Origin: Corynebacterium sp. 13CS0277
Lineage (GTDB): Bacteria; Actinomycetota; Actinomycetes; Mycobacteriales; Mycobacteriaceae
DNA: 64,000 bases
Direction of reading: 5' to 3'
Assembly: GCF_002994655.1 (NCBI RefSeq)
Contig: NZ_PPDL01000009.1
Span: 1-64,000, forward strand
In this document: positions 26,697 to 34,834 of the stretch, one piece after another
Layout: the number at the start of each line of letters is the position of its first letter
Position numbering within the stretch: the stretch's first letter is position 1
The notes under the pieces: model-generated
What the model saw: only the letters and a program-made list of their open reading frames with translations
What the model was told of the DNA's origin: nothing
Database searches by the model: none
Translations under genes and position numbers: made by a program

Positions 26697-28385
26697 CTAC
26701 GGGCGGTGCTGCAACCACACCGGCACAGCATCGTGGTGCTGCTGCGCCCACCCGAACAGCGCTGCAAGCACTGCCAGGATCGGGATCAGCCATCCCCACG
26801 CCGACGAGGAGCCTGCGGACGCGTCCTGCGTCCCACGCGGCGCAGGCGCCGTGGCCGTGGTGGTCACGGTCGTCGTCACGGGCGCCGGGCGCAGCGTCAC
26901 AGTTTCCGTGGCGGTCGTCGTCACAGGTGCCGCCGGGATACGCACCGTCGTGGTGCGGGTGACGGGCGCGGACGGGATCTGCACGGTGGTGGTCACAGGT
27001 GCCGGGGTCACCGTTGCCGTCGCGGTGCGGGTCACGGTCGGCGGGGTTGCCGTCACGGTCGTCGTCGCCGTCACCGTGGCCGGTGCGGGTTCCTTCGTCA
27101 CCGTCACGGGTGCGGGACGCACCGTCGTGGTGACCGGCTCACGCGTTGTCGTCTTCGTGACGGTGGCCGTCGCGGTCGTGGTCACAGGCGCAAGGGTCTT
27201 CGTCGTTGTCACCGTCGTCGGAACGGGTTCCTTGGTGACCGTCACGGGTGCCGGGCGCAGGGTCTCCGTGGCATGAACGGTCACGGTCGTGGGCTTCGGC
27301 GTGACTGTCACCGGCGCGGCCGTGGTGGTCACCGTCACCGGCTGTGGTTCCTTCGTCACCGTCGTGGTGCGGGCTGGCGCGGTGGTGGTCGTCGTGTGTG
27401 TCACCTCGACGGGGTCCGGGGTCACCGTCACCGTCGTCGTGGCGGACACGGTGGTCGTCACAGGCGCTGCCGTGACGGTGCTCGTCACTGTCGTTGGCGG
27501 CACCGGCGTGGTGTCTTTGACTGTCGGGATTGCCGGCCCCTCGCTCGAGACGTCAGGGATACCGGGGACCTGGATGCGGGTGTTATCGTCCTCCGCCGGC
27601 TGCACCGCACCCTTCGCCTCCGGGATCGGCAGACCCACCGTGCCCGCGATCCACGCTAGGTGCTCAGATACCGGGACCCAGAGGCCTTCTTCACCAGGTC
27701 CGACGGGCGAGTCATCGTTGCCCGTCGACAGCACACCCGACAGCGCCCCATCGACGAGAAGCGGGCCGCCAGAATCGCCCGGCCACAGCCGACCATGCTT
27801 CACCACACCGAGTACCAAAGCCGAGTTCGGATACTGGTATTCGCCATCGCGGATCACCACGCGGCGCTGCATCTCAACGTCGGAGACATGCAGCCGGTCA
27901 TCGTCCTGCGCGGCCCCCAGGTTCGTGCCTTGCCAGTTGAGGCTCACGCCCTGATCGCGGGTGAACAGGTGCTCGCGATTGAGGGCCACGGGCGCGGCCG
28001 GCGCGTCGGCGTTGAGGTGCACAAGTAGCAAGTCTGCCGTCGTCGACGCAATGACTTCGACGGCGTGGAATCGCGGCCCAGAGCTGTCGACGCCAAAGCG
28101 GATCGTGCTGCGGCTGGTGCCGTTGACCCAAGAATTGGCCTGGTAGCAGTGGCCCGCAGTCAGTACCCATCGGGGCGCAATGAGCGTGCCGGTGCATTGC
28201 TCCTCATGGCCGGGGTCGCCCAGGACGAGATGCGCAGTCGCGGCAGCACCCGAGGTGGAGGCTGTCGCGACGGGGGCGTCCGGGTTCGGCACGTGGATGG
28301 AGACCTGAGCATCGGCGACGACTGGCCGGGCAACAAGGCTCACGGCAAGCAGAAGGCCAGAGATGCGAACTCGTGAAGACAACAC
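26697..28385 (-). CDS. Secreted trypsin-like serine protease with Thr/Val stalk and membrane anchor
   Basis: This 562-residue protein has a signal peptide (about 1-26) and an S1 protease domain with the triad His79 (LTAGHC), Asp118 (TADLLLVHL) and Ser205 (GDSGGPL). It also has a Cys64-Cys80-type pair. From about 290 to 520 it is nearly all Thr, Val, Pro and Ala in VTVTK/TTTV repeats, a probable glycosylated wall-spanning stalk. A C-terminal membrane segment (AWGWLIPILAVLAALFGW) and a short tail follow. GTG 28385 is placed behind AAAGGAC. The substrate is unknown. It is 60 bases upstream of the NAD(P)HX repair gene on the same strand. Confidence 0.85.
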   Translation of the reverse strand: MLSSRVRISGLLLAVSLVARPVVADAQVSIHVPNPDAPVATASTSGAAATAHLVLGDPGHEEQCTGTLIAPRWVLTAGHCYQANSWVNGTSRSTIRFGVDSSGPRFHAVEVIASTTADLLLVHLNADAPAAPVALNREHLFTRDQGVSLNWQGTNLGAAQDDDRLHVSDVEMQRRVVIRDGEYQYPNSALVLGVVKHGRLWPGDSGGPLLVDGALSGVLSTGNDDSPVGPGEEGLWVPVSEHLAWIAGTVGLPIPEAKGAVQPAEDDNTRIQVPGIPDVSSEGPAIPTVKDTTPVPPTTVTSTVTAAPVTTTVSATTTVTVTPDPVEVTHTTTTTAPARTTTVTKEPQPVTVTTTAAPVTVTPKPTTVTVHATETLRPAPVTVTKEPVPTTVTTTKTLAPVTTTATATVTKTTTREPVTTTVRPAPVTVTKEPAPATVTATTTVTATPPTVTRTATATVTPAPVTTTVQIPSAPVTRTTTVRIPAAPVTTTATETVTLRPAPVTTTVTTTATAPAPRGTQDASAGSSSAWGWLIPILAVLAALFGWAQQHHDAVPVWLQHRP

Positions 28386-28572
28386 GGTCAAAGGTGTCCT
28401 TTGGGTGGTCAGGCAGGCAGATCGGGGCACACGCGGACGTACGTGGGAGACATGGACGACCCCACACCACACACGATTGGTCAGACGTCGGAGTAATAGG
28501 TGTGTACCGAGTCAAAGTATACGACCACGCCACCGCCGCCGGAGCCACCAGAAGCACGCAGAAAAAAGGAAG

Positions 28573-28620
28573 AGACCGCCGTCTCACCTGCACATTCGGC
28601 GCAGGCAAGGACGGCGGTCT
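28573..28620 (-). terminator. glmS terminator
   Basis: AGACCGCCGTC (28573-28583) pairs with GACGGCGGTCT (28610-28620), with an inner CCTGC/GCAGG stem. On the minus strand it is followed by CTTCCTTTTTTC. It lies 28 bases past the glmS stop and is a strong intrinsic terminator. Confidence 0.88.
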
Positions 28621-28648
28621 TTCACACTCGGCGTGTGCCGCGAGGGAG

Positions 28649-30514
28649 TTACTCGACGGTCACAGACTTCGCGAGGTTACGCGGCTTGTCGATGTCCTCG
28701 TTGCCGCACTGGCGGGCGATCTCCGCAGCAAGGAACTGCAGCGGAACAGTCGCCAGCAGCGGCTGCATGATGGTCGACGACTCCGGGATACGGATCAGCC
28801 AGTTCGCGAAGGGCTCCACCGCAGTGTCGCCTTCTTCGGCGATGACGATGGTCTTCGCACCACGGGCACGAATCTCCTGAATGTTGGAGACGATCTTGGA
28901 GTGCAGCACCTTCACACCACGCGGGGAGGGCACCACGACGACGACCGGCAGGTCGTCCTCGATGAGGGCGATGGGGCCGTGCTTCAGCTCGCCAGCGGGG
29001 AAGCCTTCAGCGTGAATGTACGCCAGCTCCTTGAGCTTCAGGGCACCCTCGAGGGCGACCGGGAAGCCCACGCCACGACCCAGGAACAGCATGGTCGGGA
29101 TCGCGCCGAGCTCACGGGCGATGTCCAGAACCACCTCGTCCTGCTCGAGCAGCTCCTGCACCTTCGCGGGGATCGCGGACAGGTCAGCCCAGATATCAGC
29201 GATCTCATCCGGGTACTTCGTGCCCTTCGCCTGTGCGAGAGCCAGGCCCACAATGTAGTTCGCAGCGACCTGCGCCAGGAACGCCTTCGTGGACGCCACA
29301 CCGATCTCGGGACCAGCGTGGGTGTAGAGCACCGCGTCAGACTCGCGCGGAATCTGCGCACCGTTGGTGTTGCACACGGCCAGCACCTTCGCGCCCTGCG
29401 CCTTCGCGTGGCGCACAGCCTCCAGGGTGTCGGCGGTCTCGCCGGACTGGGAGATCGCCATGACCAGGGTGCGGGAGTCCAGCACCGGATCGCGGTAACG
29501 GAACTCGGATGCGACCTCAATCTCGACGGGGATACGCACCCAGTGCTCGATGGCGTACTTGGCCAGCAAGCCGGAGTGGTACGCGGAACCACAGGCGACG
29601 ACGAAGACCTTGTCGATGCTCTTCAGGTCCTGCTCGGTGAGGTTCTGCTCGTCGAGGACAACACGACCATCAACGAAGTGGCCGGCCAGGGTGTCACGCA
29701 CAGCGTCCGGCTGCTCGTGAATCTCCTTGAGCATGAAGGAGTCGTAGCCACCCTTCTCAGCGGCAGCGAGATCCCAGTCGATGACGAAGGGCTTGCCCTC
29801 GGCGGCGGAGCCGTCGAAGTTCATGATGCGGTAGTCATCCTTGGTGATGATGACGACGTTGTCCTGGTTGAGTTCAACAGCGTTCTTGGTGAACTCAATG
29901 AACGCGGCAACGTCAGAACCGAGGAACATCTCGCCTTCGCCCACACCGACAATCAGCGGGGTGGAGCGACGAGCCGCGATGATGGTGTCGGGGTGATCTG
30001 CGTGCAGGAACAGCAGCGTGAACGCACCCTCCAGGCGGTTGAGCACCGCCAGGGCGGAGGCCTCAAAGTCGCCTGCGGTCTCGCCCTCGTTGTACGCCAT
30101 CGCCAGCATGTGGGCGGCGACCTCAGAGTCCGTCTCGGAGAGCATCTTCACGCCAGCAGCCTCGAGCTCCTCGCGCAGGGGCGCAAAGTTCTCAATGATG
30201 CCGTTGTGCACAATCGCCACCTTCTTATCGAAGGAGTAGTGCGGGTGTGCGTTCGCGTCGGTGGGGCGACCGTGGGTGGCCCAGCGGGTATGACCGATAG
30301 CGGTCGTACCTGCCAGAGAGTCAGCTCCGACCTGCTCGATCAGAGCATCCAGGTTGGCGAGTTTGCCTTCCTTCTTCACCACATTGATGTGGCCCTTACC
30401 GTCCGCGACAGCGACACCAGAAGAGTCATAGCCGCGGTATTCCATTCGTCGCAGAGCTTCAACAGCGACGTTCAGGCCAGGGCGCTGGCCGACATATCCT
30501 ACGATTCCACACAT
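28649..30514 (-). CDS. glmS: Glutamine-fructose-6-phosphate aminotransferase (isomerizing)
   Basis: This 621-residue enzyme makes glucosamine-6-phosphate from fructose-6-phosphate and glutamine, the first step to UDP-GlcNAc. The N-terminal glutaminase has catalytic Cys2 (MCGIVGYVG), EYRGYDSSG and HTRWATHG. Two SIS sugar-isomerase domains follow (ACGSAYHSGL, ISQSGETADTLEA, GRGVGFPVALEGALKLKE), and the end is PRNLAKSVTVE. No ribosome-binding site precedes ATG 30514. TAGGCT stands seven bases before it, so the mRNA may be leaderless. glmM, the next enzyme of the path, lies about 4 kb away. Confidence 0.97.
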   Translation of the reverse strand: MCGIVGYVGQRPGLNVAVEALRRMEYRGYDSSGVAVADGKGHINVVKKEGKLANLDALIEQVGADSLAGTTAIGHTRWATHGRPTDANAHPHYSFDKKVAIVHNGIIENFAPLREELEAAGVKMLSETDSEVAAHMLAMAYNEGETAGDFEASALAVLNRLEGAFTLLFLHADHPDTIIAARRSTPLIVGVGEGEMFLGSDVAAFIEFTKNAVELNQDNVVIITKDDYRIMNFDGSAAEGKPFVIDWDLAAAEKGGYDSFMLKEIHEQPDAVRDTLAGHFVDGRVVLDEQNLTEQDLKSIDKVFVVACGSAYHSGLLAKYAIEHWVRIPVEIEVASEFRYRDPVLDSRTLVMAISQSGETADTLEAVRHAKAQGAKVLAVCNTNGAQIPRESDAVLYTHAGPEIGVASTKAFLAQVAANYIVGLALAQAKGTKYPDEIADIWADLSAIPAKVQELLEQDEVVLDIARELGAIPTMLFLGRGVGFPVALEGALKLKELAYIHAEGFPAGELKHGPIALIEDDLPVVVVVPSPRGVKVLHSKIVSNIQEIRARGAKTIVIAEEGDTAVEPFANWLIRIPESSTIMQPLLATVPLQFLAAEIARQCGNEDIDKPRNLAKSVTVE

Positions 30515-30521
30515 AGCGGCC

Positions 30522-30527
30522 AGCCTA
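30522..30527 (-). promoter_or_regulatory. -10 element of glmS (leaderless)
   Basis: TAGGCT on the minus strand ends seven bases before the glmS ATG. A weak GCGACA -35 lies 18 bases upstream. This spacing predicts a transcript starting at the start codon. Confidence 0.5.
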
Positions 30528-30653
30528 GTTCACTCTGCGGGGTTTTGTCGCACCACCGCCGACAGCACGGTTCGTGCGTGTCAGCACATCCGCGACCACC
30601 ACCGAAACGTCTGACCACTTGGGGGATTCAGCGCACCTGCTGGGGGCATCAAC

Positions 30654-30659
30654 TATTGT
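30654..30659 (+). promoter_or_regulatory. -10 element of hydrolase-fold gene (leaderless)
   Basis: TATTGT ends eight bases before GTG 30668, and no ribosome-binding site is present. No clear -35 is seen. Confidence 0.45.
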
Positions 30660-30667
30660 TTTTAACC

Positions 30668-31504
30668 GTGGCTAGTGATTTGAAGAAGAACCTCTCCCGC
30701 CTCAGCAAGCGAGGCCCGCACCGCGTCCTCGTTGGCGATATGGACTACGCGGGGCTGCCCGGCAAGATCTACACCCCTGCCGAGGGCAACGCCTTGCCGG
30801 CCGTCGCCTTCGGCCACGACTGGATGACGAAGGTCGACAGCTACCACGGCACCCTGCGCCACCTGGCGAGCTGGGGCATCGTGGTCGCCGCCCCGAATAC
30901 GGAAACGGGCCTGACCCCGAATCACGCTGGTTTTGCCCGCGACCTGACCAGCGCGCTGCAGGTTCTCACTGGCGTGAAGCTGGGCGAGGGCAAGGCCACC
31001 GTGTCCCCCGGCAAGCTGGGTGTCGTGGGCCACGGCATGGGCGGCGGTGCCGCTGTGCTGACCGCTGCAGGCCGCAGCCAGGTCAAGGCCTGTGCAGCCC
31101 TCTACCCCGCCGCCACGTCTCCCTCTGCGGAGGATGCTGCCCGCGTGGTGAACATCCCGGGTCTGATCCTGGGCGCTGGCGAAGACAGCCTGCTGGAGGC
31201 CGGCAACCCGGCCGCACTGGCTGAAGCGTGGAAGGGTGAGGTCTGCTACCGCGAGATCGACAAGTCCACCCAGGTGGGCTTCTCCGAGGCCATCGCTCCG
31301 AAGCTCGCACTCGGCCTGGGTCTGCCGCAGTACGGTGCCATCGACACCGCACGTGGCCTGCTCACTGGCTTCCTGCTCGCCACTCTCGCTGGTGAGCGCA
31401 AGTACCGCGACTTCGCTGACCCGGAGGCCTCCGCCAAGCATGTGACGTCCTACTGGGGCGAAGAACTCCACGAGAAGGCCACCCGCTACCGCAGCGATGA
31501 CTAA
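30668..31504 (+). CDS. Alpha/beta-hydrolase-fold protein lacking catalytic Ser
   Basis: This 278-residue protein has the layout of a dienelactone-hydrolase/chlorophyllase-like alpha/beta hydrolase: an N-terminal strand with AVAFGHDWMTKVDSY (oxyanion region), then the nucleophile elbow. The elbow reads GHGMGGGAA at residues 121-129, with Gly123 where the catalytic Ser belongs. The segment where the late catalytic His would lie (STQVGFSEA) has none. It may therefore be a non-catalytic fold member. A gene of this kind sits between glmS and glmM in M. tuberculosis too, as I recall. It is divergent from glmS, with its own terminator downstream. Confidence 0.82.
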   Translation: MASDLKKNLSRLSKRGPHRVLVGDMDYAGLPGKIYTPAEGNALPAVAFGHDWMTKVDSYHGTLRHLASWGIVVAAPNTETGLTPNHAGFARDLTSALQVLTGVKLGEGKATVSPGKLGVVGHGMGGGAAVLTAAGRSQVKACAALYPAATSPSAEDAARVVNIPGLILGAGEDSLLEAGNPAALAEAWKGEVCYREIDKSTQVGFSEAIAPKLALGLGLPQYGAIDTARGLLTGFLLATLAGERKYRDFADPEASAKHVTSYWGEELHEKATRYRSDD

Positions 31505-31546
31505 GTCGTCACCAACCGCATAGCCACGCGGGTTCTCCCCCGCCAC

Positions 31547-31587
31547 AGCCGCCGCACCACGCACACGATGTGCTCGGTGCGGCGGCT
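31547..31587 (+). terminator. Intrinsic terminator after hydrolase-fold gene
   Basis: AGCCGCCGCACC (31547-31558) pairs perfectly with GGTGCGGCGGCT (31576-31587), followed by TTTTCTTGG. Confidence 0.9.
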
Positions 31588-31601
31588 TTTCTTGGGGCGG
31601 A

Positions 31602-31880
31602 TTACCAGCCTTTGTTGACGAGGCGACGCTGCGCTGCGGGAGTGCTGCGGTGGGTGTTGTTCCGGCCATTCATGTGAGGCTGCCGCCCTACTGTGGCCGC
31701 GGGACCCGTGGCTGTTGCCGCAGTGTCGCCGTTTTTCGTGCGATTCGACTGGGTTTGCTTGGCGATCTGGACGGTGTCTGCGTGTGCTTTCTCCACGATC
31801 TTTTCGAACGCTTCCATGCGCTCCAATGCGCGGGCACGGAAGCCCTCGAGGTAGTCGTCAAAGCTTTGGGTCGTGCTCAC
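31602..31880 (-). CDS. Small protein of EspC-like operon
   Basis: I do not recognise this 92-residue protein. Residues 3-45 are predicted helical (FDDYLEGFRARALERMEAFEKIVEKAHAD), possibly a short coiled coil. The rest is polar and Thr/Ala-rich with a basic Arg-rich end. There is no signal peptide. GTG 31880 overlaps the stop of the Cys-rich gene by four bases (GTGA), so it is translationally coupled and the last gene of a three-gene unit. It could be a chaperone or partner of the large upstream protein. Confidence 0.65.
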   Translation of the reverse strand: MSTTQSFDDYLEGFRARALERMEAFEKIVEKAHADTVQIAKQTQSNRTKNGDTAATATGPAATVGRQPHMNGRNNTHRSTPAAQRRLVNKGW

Positions 31881-33904
31881 CAGCTGCCTGCCTTTCGGGG
31901 GATTCCTTTCACGGACGGTGGGGGTGCCGGCTGACCGGGCACGCACTCAGCTGCCGGCGGCGCCGGAGCAGGTGCGGGTTCCGGCGCAGGAGCGGGCGCC
32001 GGTGCCGCAGGCGCGGCAGCCGGAGTTGCGGCCGGTGCAGGCACAGGTGCCGGCGCGGGCGCAGGAGCTGCGGTCTGCGCGGGAGCCGAGGCAGCCTGCG
32101 GAGCAGGTGCCGCAACCGGCTCAGGGGCCGGTGCGGGAGCGGGTGCCTCACCGTGCGGGGGCAGGAAAGGCAGATTCAGCCCATCAAGTATCCCGTTGTC
32201 AATGGCTGCGCGAACCAAGGCACCGATGCCAGCAATCGCAGCACCCACACCCACCACGCCGAGAACGCCGCGCCCCACGGCACCCCAATCGATGGTGTCA
32301 ATCGCATCGAAGATCTTGTCCACGATTGTCTTCGGGCCGCCGTCCACCACAACGAGCTCATCCTCATCGGTGGCAGTGTCAGTGTCGGTAGTGCTGTCAC
32401 CCTTGGGCTCGGTAGAGCCCGTGGCCTCAGCATCCTTTCCGGCAGAATCTGCAGCGTCACCGGGGGTGGAGTCTGCGGAGTCAGTCTTGTCGCTCGTGGC
32501 GACGACGTCCTCGCAGTCTGCCCCGATCGTGGCTTCCTTCGTCGGCGGGCATGCCTCAGACGATGCGGTCTCAGTGACGGTCTGCTGCGGACACGAATCC
32601 GTATCCTTGCTCGCCCGCGCCGATTCCTGCACGGCTGCAACGTTCTTCGCGGCAGTGTTTTCACAGGAGCGGACAGCCGCTTCCTTCGCAGCGTGCTCCG
32701 CCGCCTTCGACGTTTGCTCCGGAGCGCACACTGTGTCTTCGACCGCGGGCTTCTGGGGATTCTCCTGCGGCGGGGTCACCGGGTTCGCCGGCTGGGTGGC
32801 CGGCTGCTGGGGTGCCGTCTGCTGCGGGGGCTGAACGCCCTGCTGCTGGGTGGACTGGCCACCCGGTGCGGTCACCGTGGTGCCGCCACCGCCAGAGTTT
32901 CCGCCGCCCGAACTGCCCCCGCCCGGGGACGAGGTGTCAGGGGTCGGACAGTCGGCAGGCGGCGTGGCCGGGCCGGTGTCCTCAGGAGTGCCCTGACCGG
33001 GAGGAGTGGTCTCCTCCGGCCCTTCCCGGGGAGGCTGCTGCTCCTTTGGAGGCGTGCAGTCCTCAGGCGGGTTCTTCGACTTGTCCCCGTCTTCCGGATT
33101 CTTCGACTTGCCCCCGTCTTCCGGCCCCTTCGGCGGGTCCTCCTCTTCGGCCACGCACTCACCGATGTCAGGCTTGTTCTTGTCACCGTCATCCGGAGTG
33201 CACTCACCGATTCCGAAGACACGGCTGAGGATTTCAGCGGCGATCGGCAGCAAGGCCATCGGCAGCGGCCGCAGGGGCAAGCGCAGGAGGGCACGCCCCA
33301 TCTCCTTCAGGGCGATGAGGCAGCCTTCGACGGCCGAGTCGCGAAGACTACAGATCTCCAGGACGAGATTTTGGATGGCGTCGATGATCTGCCCGCCGAT
33401 GGACGCAACCTGTTTAAACAGTGGCGCCTCAAGCACCGGGTTGAGCAAGCGCAGGAGGGTACGCACGGGGGCCAACAGGACCTGGATCGAGTTCATTGCC
33501 CCATCGATGAGAGCGTCCGCGCCGGCCACGATTTCTTCGATGATGCTGGCGCAGTGATCAGCGTTCTCTTTGAACTTTTCCCCGTCGGTGGCGCAGCGTT
33601 CCTGATCGTCGAAGAGTTTGCCGAGCGAATCGCTGATGCCGCCGGCCGCCACCCCAATGAGGAGATCCGTCAACAACGACATCGGGCTGCGCATCTTCGA
33701 GCCCCTGCCTTTGCGGCCCGCGAAGGCGCTACTCGCGCCCCGCAGCTGCCCCATGTCCATGCCATGGGTGTTGAGGTAGTCGTTGCGCGCCCGCTGCAGA
33801 CCCTGGGTATCCGGGGTGTAGAAGCCCATGCTGTCGAAGGCGAAGTTGACTGCCTCCTGCGCGAGGGCGTCGATCGGCGTGCTGATGGCACCACGGGCGC
33901 TCAT
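31877..33904 (-). CDS. Large Cys-rich, Pro/Ala-rich protein of EspC-like operon
   Basis: This 675-residue protein has no recognised enzyme domain. Residues 1 to about 232 are mostly helical with amphipathic segments. Residues 235-400 are Pro/Glu/Gly/Gln-rich with a DGDKSKNP-type repeat. Residues 400-520 are Ala/Ser/Thr/Asp-rich. A hydrophobic glycine-zipper segment lies at 541-565, then an almost pure Pro-Ala tail (587-653). Fourteen Cys are spread along it (104, 118, 185, 195, 235, 250, 283, 319, 393, 414, 438, 452, 464, 654), suggesting an oxidising, external location. There is no Sec signal peptide. Its ATG overlaps the EspC-like stop by four bases. It probably corresponds to the Ala/Pro-rich Rv3439c of M. 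tuberculosis. Confidence 0.75.
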   Translation of the reverse strand: MSARGAISTPIDALAQEAVNFAFDSMGFYTPDTQGLQRARNDYLNTHGMDMGQLRGASSAFAGRKGRGSKMRSPMSLLTDLLIGVAAGGISDSLGKLFDDQERCATDGEKFKENADHCASIIEEIVAGADALIDGAMNSIQVLLAPVRTLLRLLNPVLEAPLFKQVASIGGQIIDAIQNLVLEICSLRDSAVEGCLIALKEMGRALLRLPLRPLPMALLPIAAEILSRVFGIGECTPDDGDKNKPDIGECVAEEEDPPKGPEDGGKSKNPEDGDKSKNPPEDCTPPKEQQPPREGPEETTPPGQGTPEDTGPATPPADCPTPDTSSPGGGSSGGGNSGGGGTTVTAPGGQSTQQQGVQPPQQTAPQQPATQPANPVTPPQENPQKPAVEDTVCAPEQTSKAAEHAAKEAAVRSCENTAAKNVAAVQESARASKDTDSCPQQTVTETASSEACPPTKEATIGADCEDVVATSDKTDSADSTPGDAADSAGKDAEATGSTEPKGDSTTDTDTATDEDELVVVDGGPKTIVDKIFDAIDTIDWGAVGRGVLGVVGVGAAIAGIGALVRAAIDNGILDGLNLPFLPPHGEAPAPAPAPEPVAAPAPQAASAPAQTAAPAPAPAPVPAPAATPAAAPAAPAPAPAPEPAPAPAPPAAECVPGQPAPPPSVKGIPRKAGSW

Positions 33905-34260
33905 CGGGTCTCTCCCGTCGTTCCCATACCGCGGACATGCGTATGGGCGACGCTCGGGACCGCGGTGCGGTCATGCGCCTGGCTGTGGGCTTCGTCGGCG
34001 GCATCGATCTCCTCCACGGTGTGCCCGGCGGAGATCAGTGCGGCTTCGGTGTGGGCGATGGCGGTGGCGTGCCGCTGGTGCAGCTCCGCCATGATCTGGT
34101 TGATCTCGTGGGCGTGGTTGGAAAACGCCTGCCCCATGGAATCCGCATCGACCGCTGCGGGCGCGCGGGTTGCCGACGCCAGGTTCCGCAGTGTTTGTAG
34201 CGCGGAGTCCAGCGTGGCTCTCGTCTCCTGGGAGTCGAGAAACAGTTCTTGGAGTCCCAT
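33901..34260 (-). CDS. EspC/WXG100-like small helical protein
   Basis: This 119-residue helix-turn-helix protein is of the size and type of EspC-family and WXG100-like type VII secretion substrates. It has two long helices (about 8-32 and 45-78), with NHAHEINQIMAELHQRHATAIAHTEAAL as the second. A flexible His/Thr-rich C-terminus follows, and the helix end has a YxxxD/E-like position (VEEIDAADEAH). It has no signal peptide. It leads an operon with the large Cys-rich gene (4-base ATGA overlap). By position it matches Rv3440c of M. tuberculosis. It is a candidate secreted partner of the Cys-rich protein. ATG 34260 is preceded by GGGGAG. Confidence 0.68.
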   Translation of the reverse strand: MGLQELFLDSQETRATLDSALQTLRNLASATRAPAAVDADSMGQAFSNHAHEINQIMAELHQRHATAIAHTEAALISAGHTVEEIDAADEAHSQAHDRTAVPSVAHTHVRGMGTTGETR

Positions 34261-34575
34261 GGTGATGGTTTCTCCCCTTCTCGTCGTCGGTCATCACAAG
34301 CAGCCCCACAACGCGACTCCTCTGCAACACCCAGCCGCCGCGGTGGCGGCCAGGCTGCAGGAGTCCGTGCGTGGTGTGGGTCCACGGTGGTGGGCATCGG
34401 CGGGGTGCCGTGCATCAACCCTCGCGAGTCATGCCCAGGGAGACGTCCACCCGACATTGCTCCAGTCACGTGCCGAGTGTCGATGCGCTGTGCGGGCGCA
34501 CCCACTGCACACAGAGACCTGCGGTCGGCACCTGCGGAAGGTGGTGGGGTGGAGTATCTCCCTCTGCTCTGCCTA

Positions 34576-34602
34576 GATACGAGTGGGGTGAAAAATGGTG
34601 CC
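34576..34602 (-). promoter_or_regulatory. ECF-sigma-type promoter of EspC-like operon
   Basis: On the minus strand GGCAC (plus-strand 34598-34602), a 16-base spacer, then CGTATC (34576-34581). The same layout with nearly the same spacer bases occurs upstream of eccC at 47993-48019. Ungapped over 34576-34602 the two are near-identical in the spacer (ACCATTT, CCCACT). Confidence 0.65.
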
Positions 34603-34743
34603 CCCGGCACCGTGGAAAAAACCGAACCAGTCACCCCTCCCCCGCCCTACCTGCACTTTCCCACCAACACTGTGTCAGCAATCACTACCCGCGGCAGTGC
34701 GCGGCCCCGCCCCGGCTGAGCCACCACACCCCGTTGACGACGA

Positions 34744-34783
34744 CACCCGCCGAGCCACCACAATCGTGGGAACCCGGCGGGTG
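34744..34783 (-). terminator. Possible glmM terminator hairpin
   Basis: CACCCGCCG (34744-34752) pairs with CGGCGGGTG (34775-34783), with an inner CCAC/GTGG stem. It lies about 50 bases after the glmM stop. There is no T-tract. Confidence 0.5.
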
Positions 34784-34834
34784 CGAGCACTCCCCCGAAG
34801 GACACGGGGGAAGCGAAGAGAATCGTGCGGAGGT

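Larger units (their letters stand above)
34261..34834. other. Intergenic region with long EspC-operon leader
   Basis: No convincing gene occurs in these 574 bases. If the ECF-type promoter at 34576-34602 is used, the EspC-like mRNA has a leader of about 300 bases, with GCCGCC/GGCGGC pairing near 34340. Confidence 0.4.

Noticed and set aside
26850..27500. Dense GTC/ACC repeats
   Set aside because: They encode the Thr/Val stalk of the protease; not a non-coding repeat.
28373..30660. Very long plus-strand reading frame opposite glmS, joined to the hydrolase-fold gene
   Set aside because: It is the mirror of glmS codons in a high-GC genome. Only the part from GTG 30668 has family similarity and a promoter.
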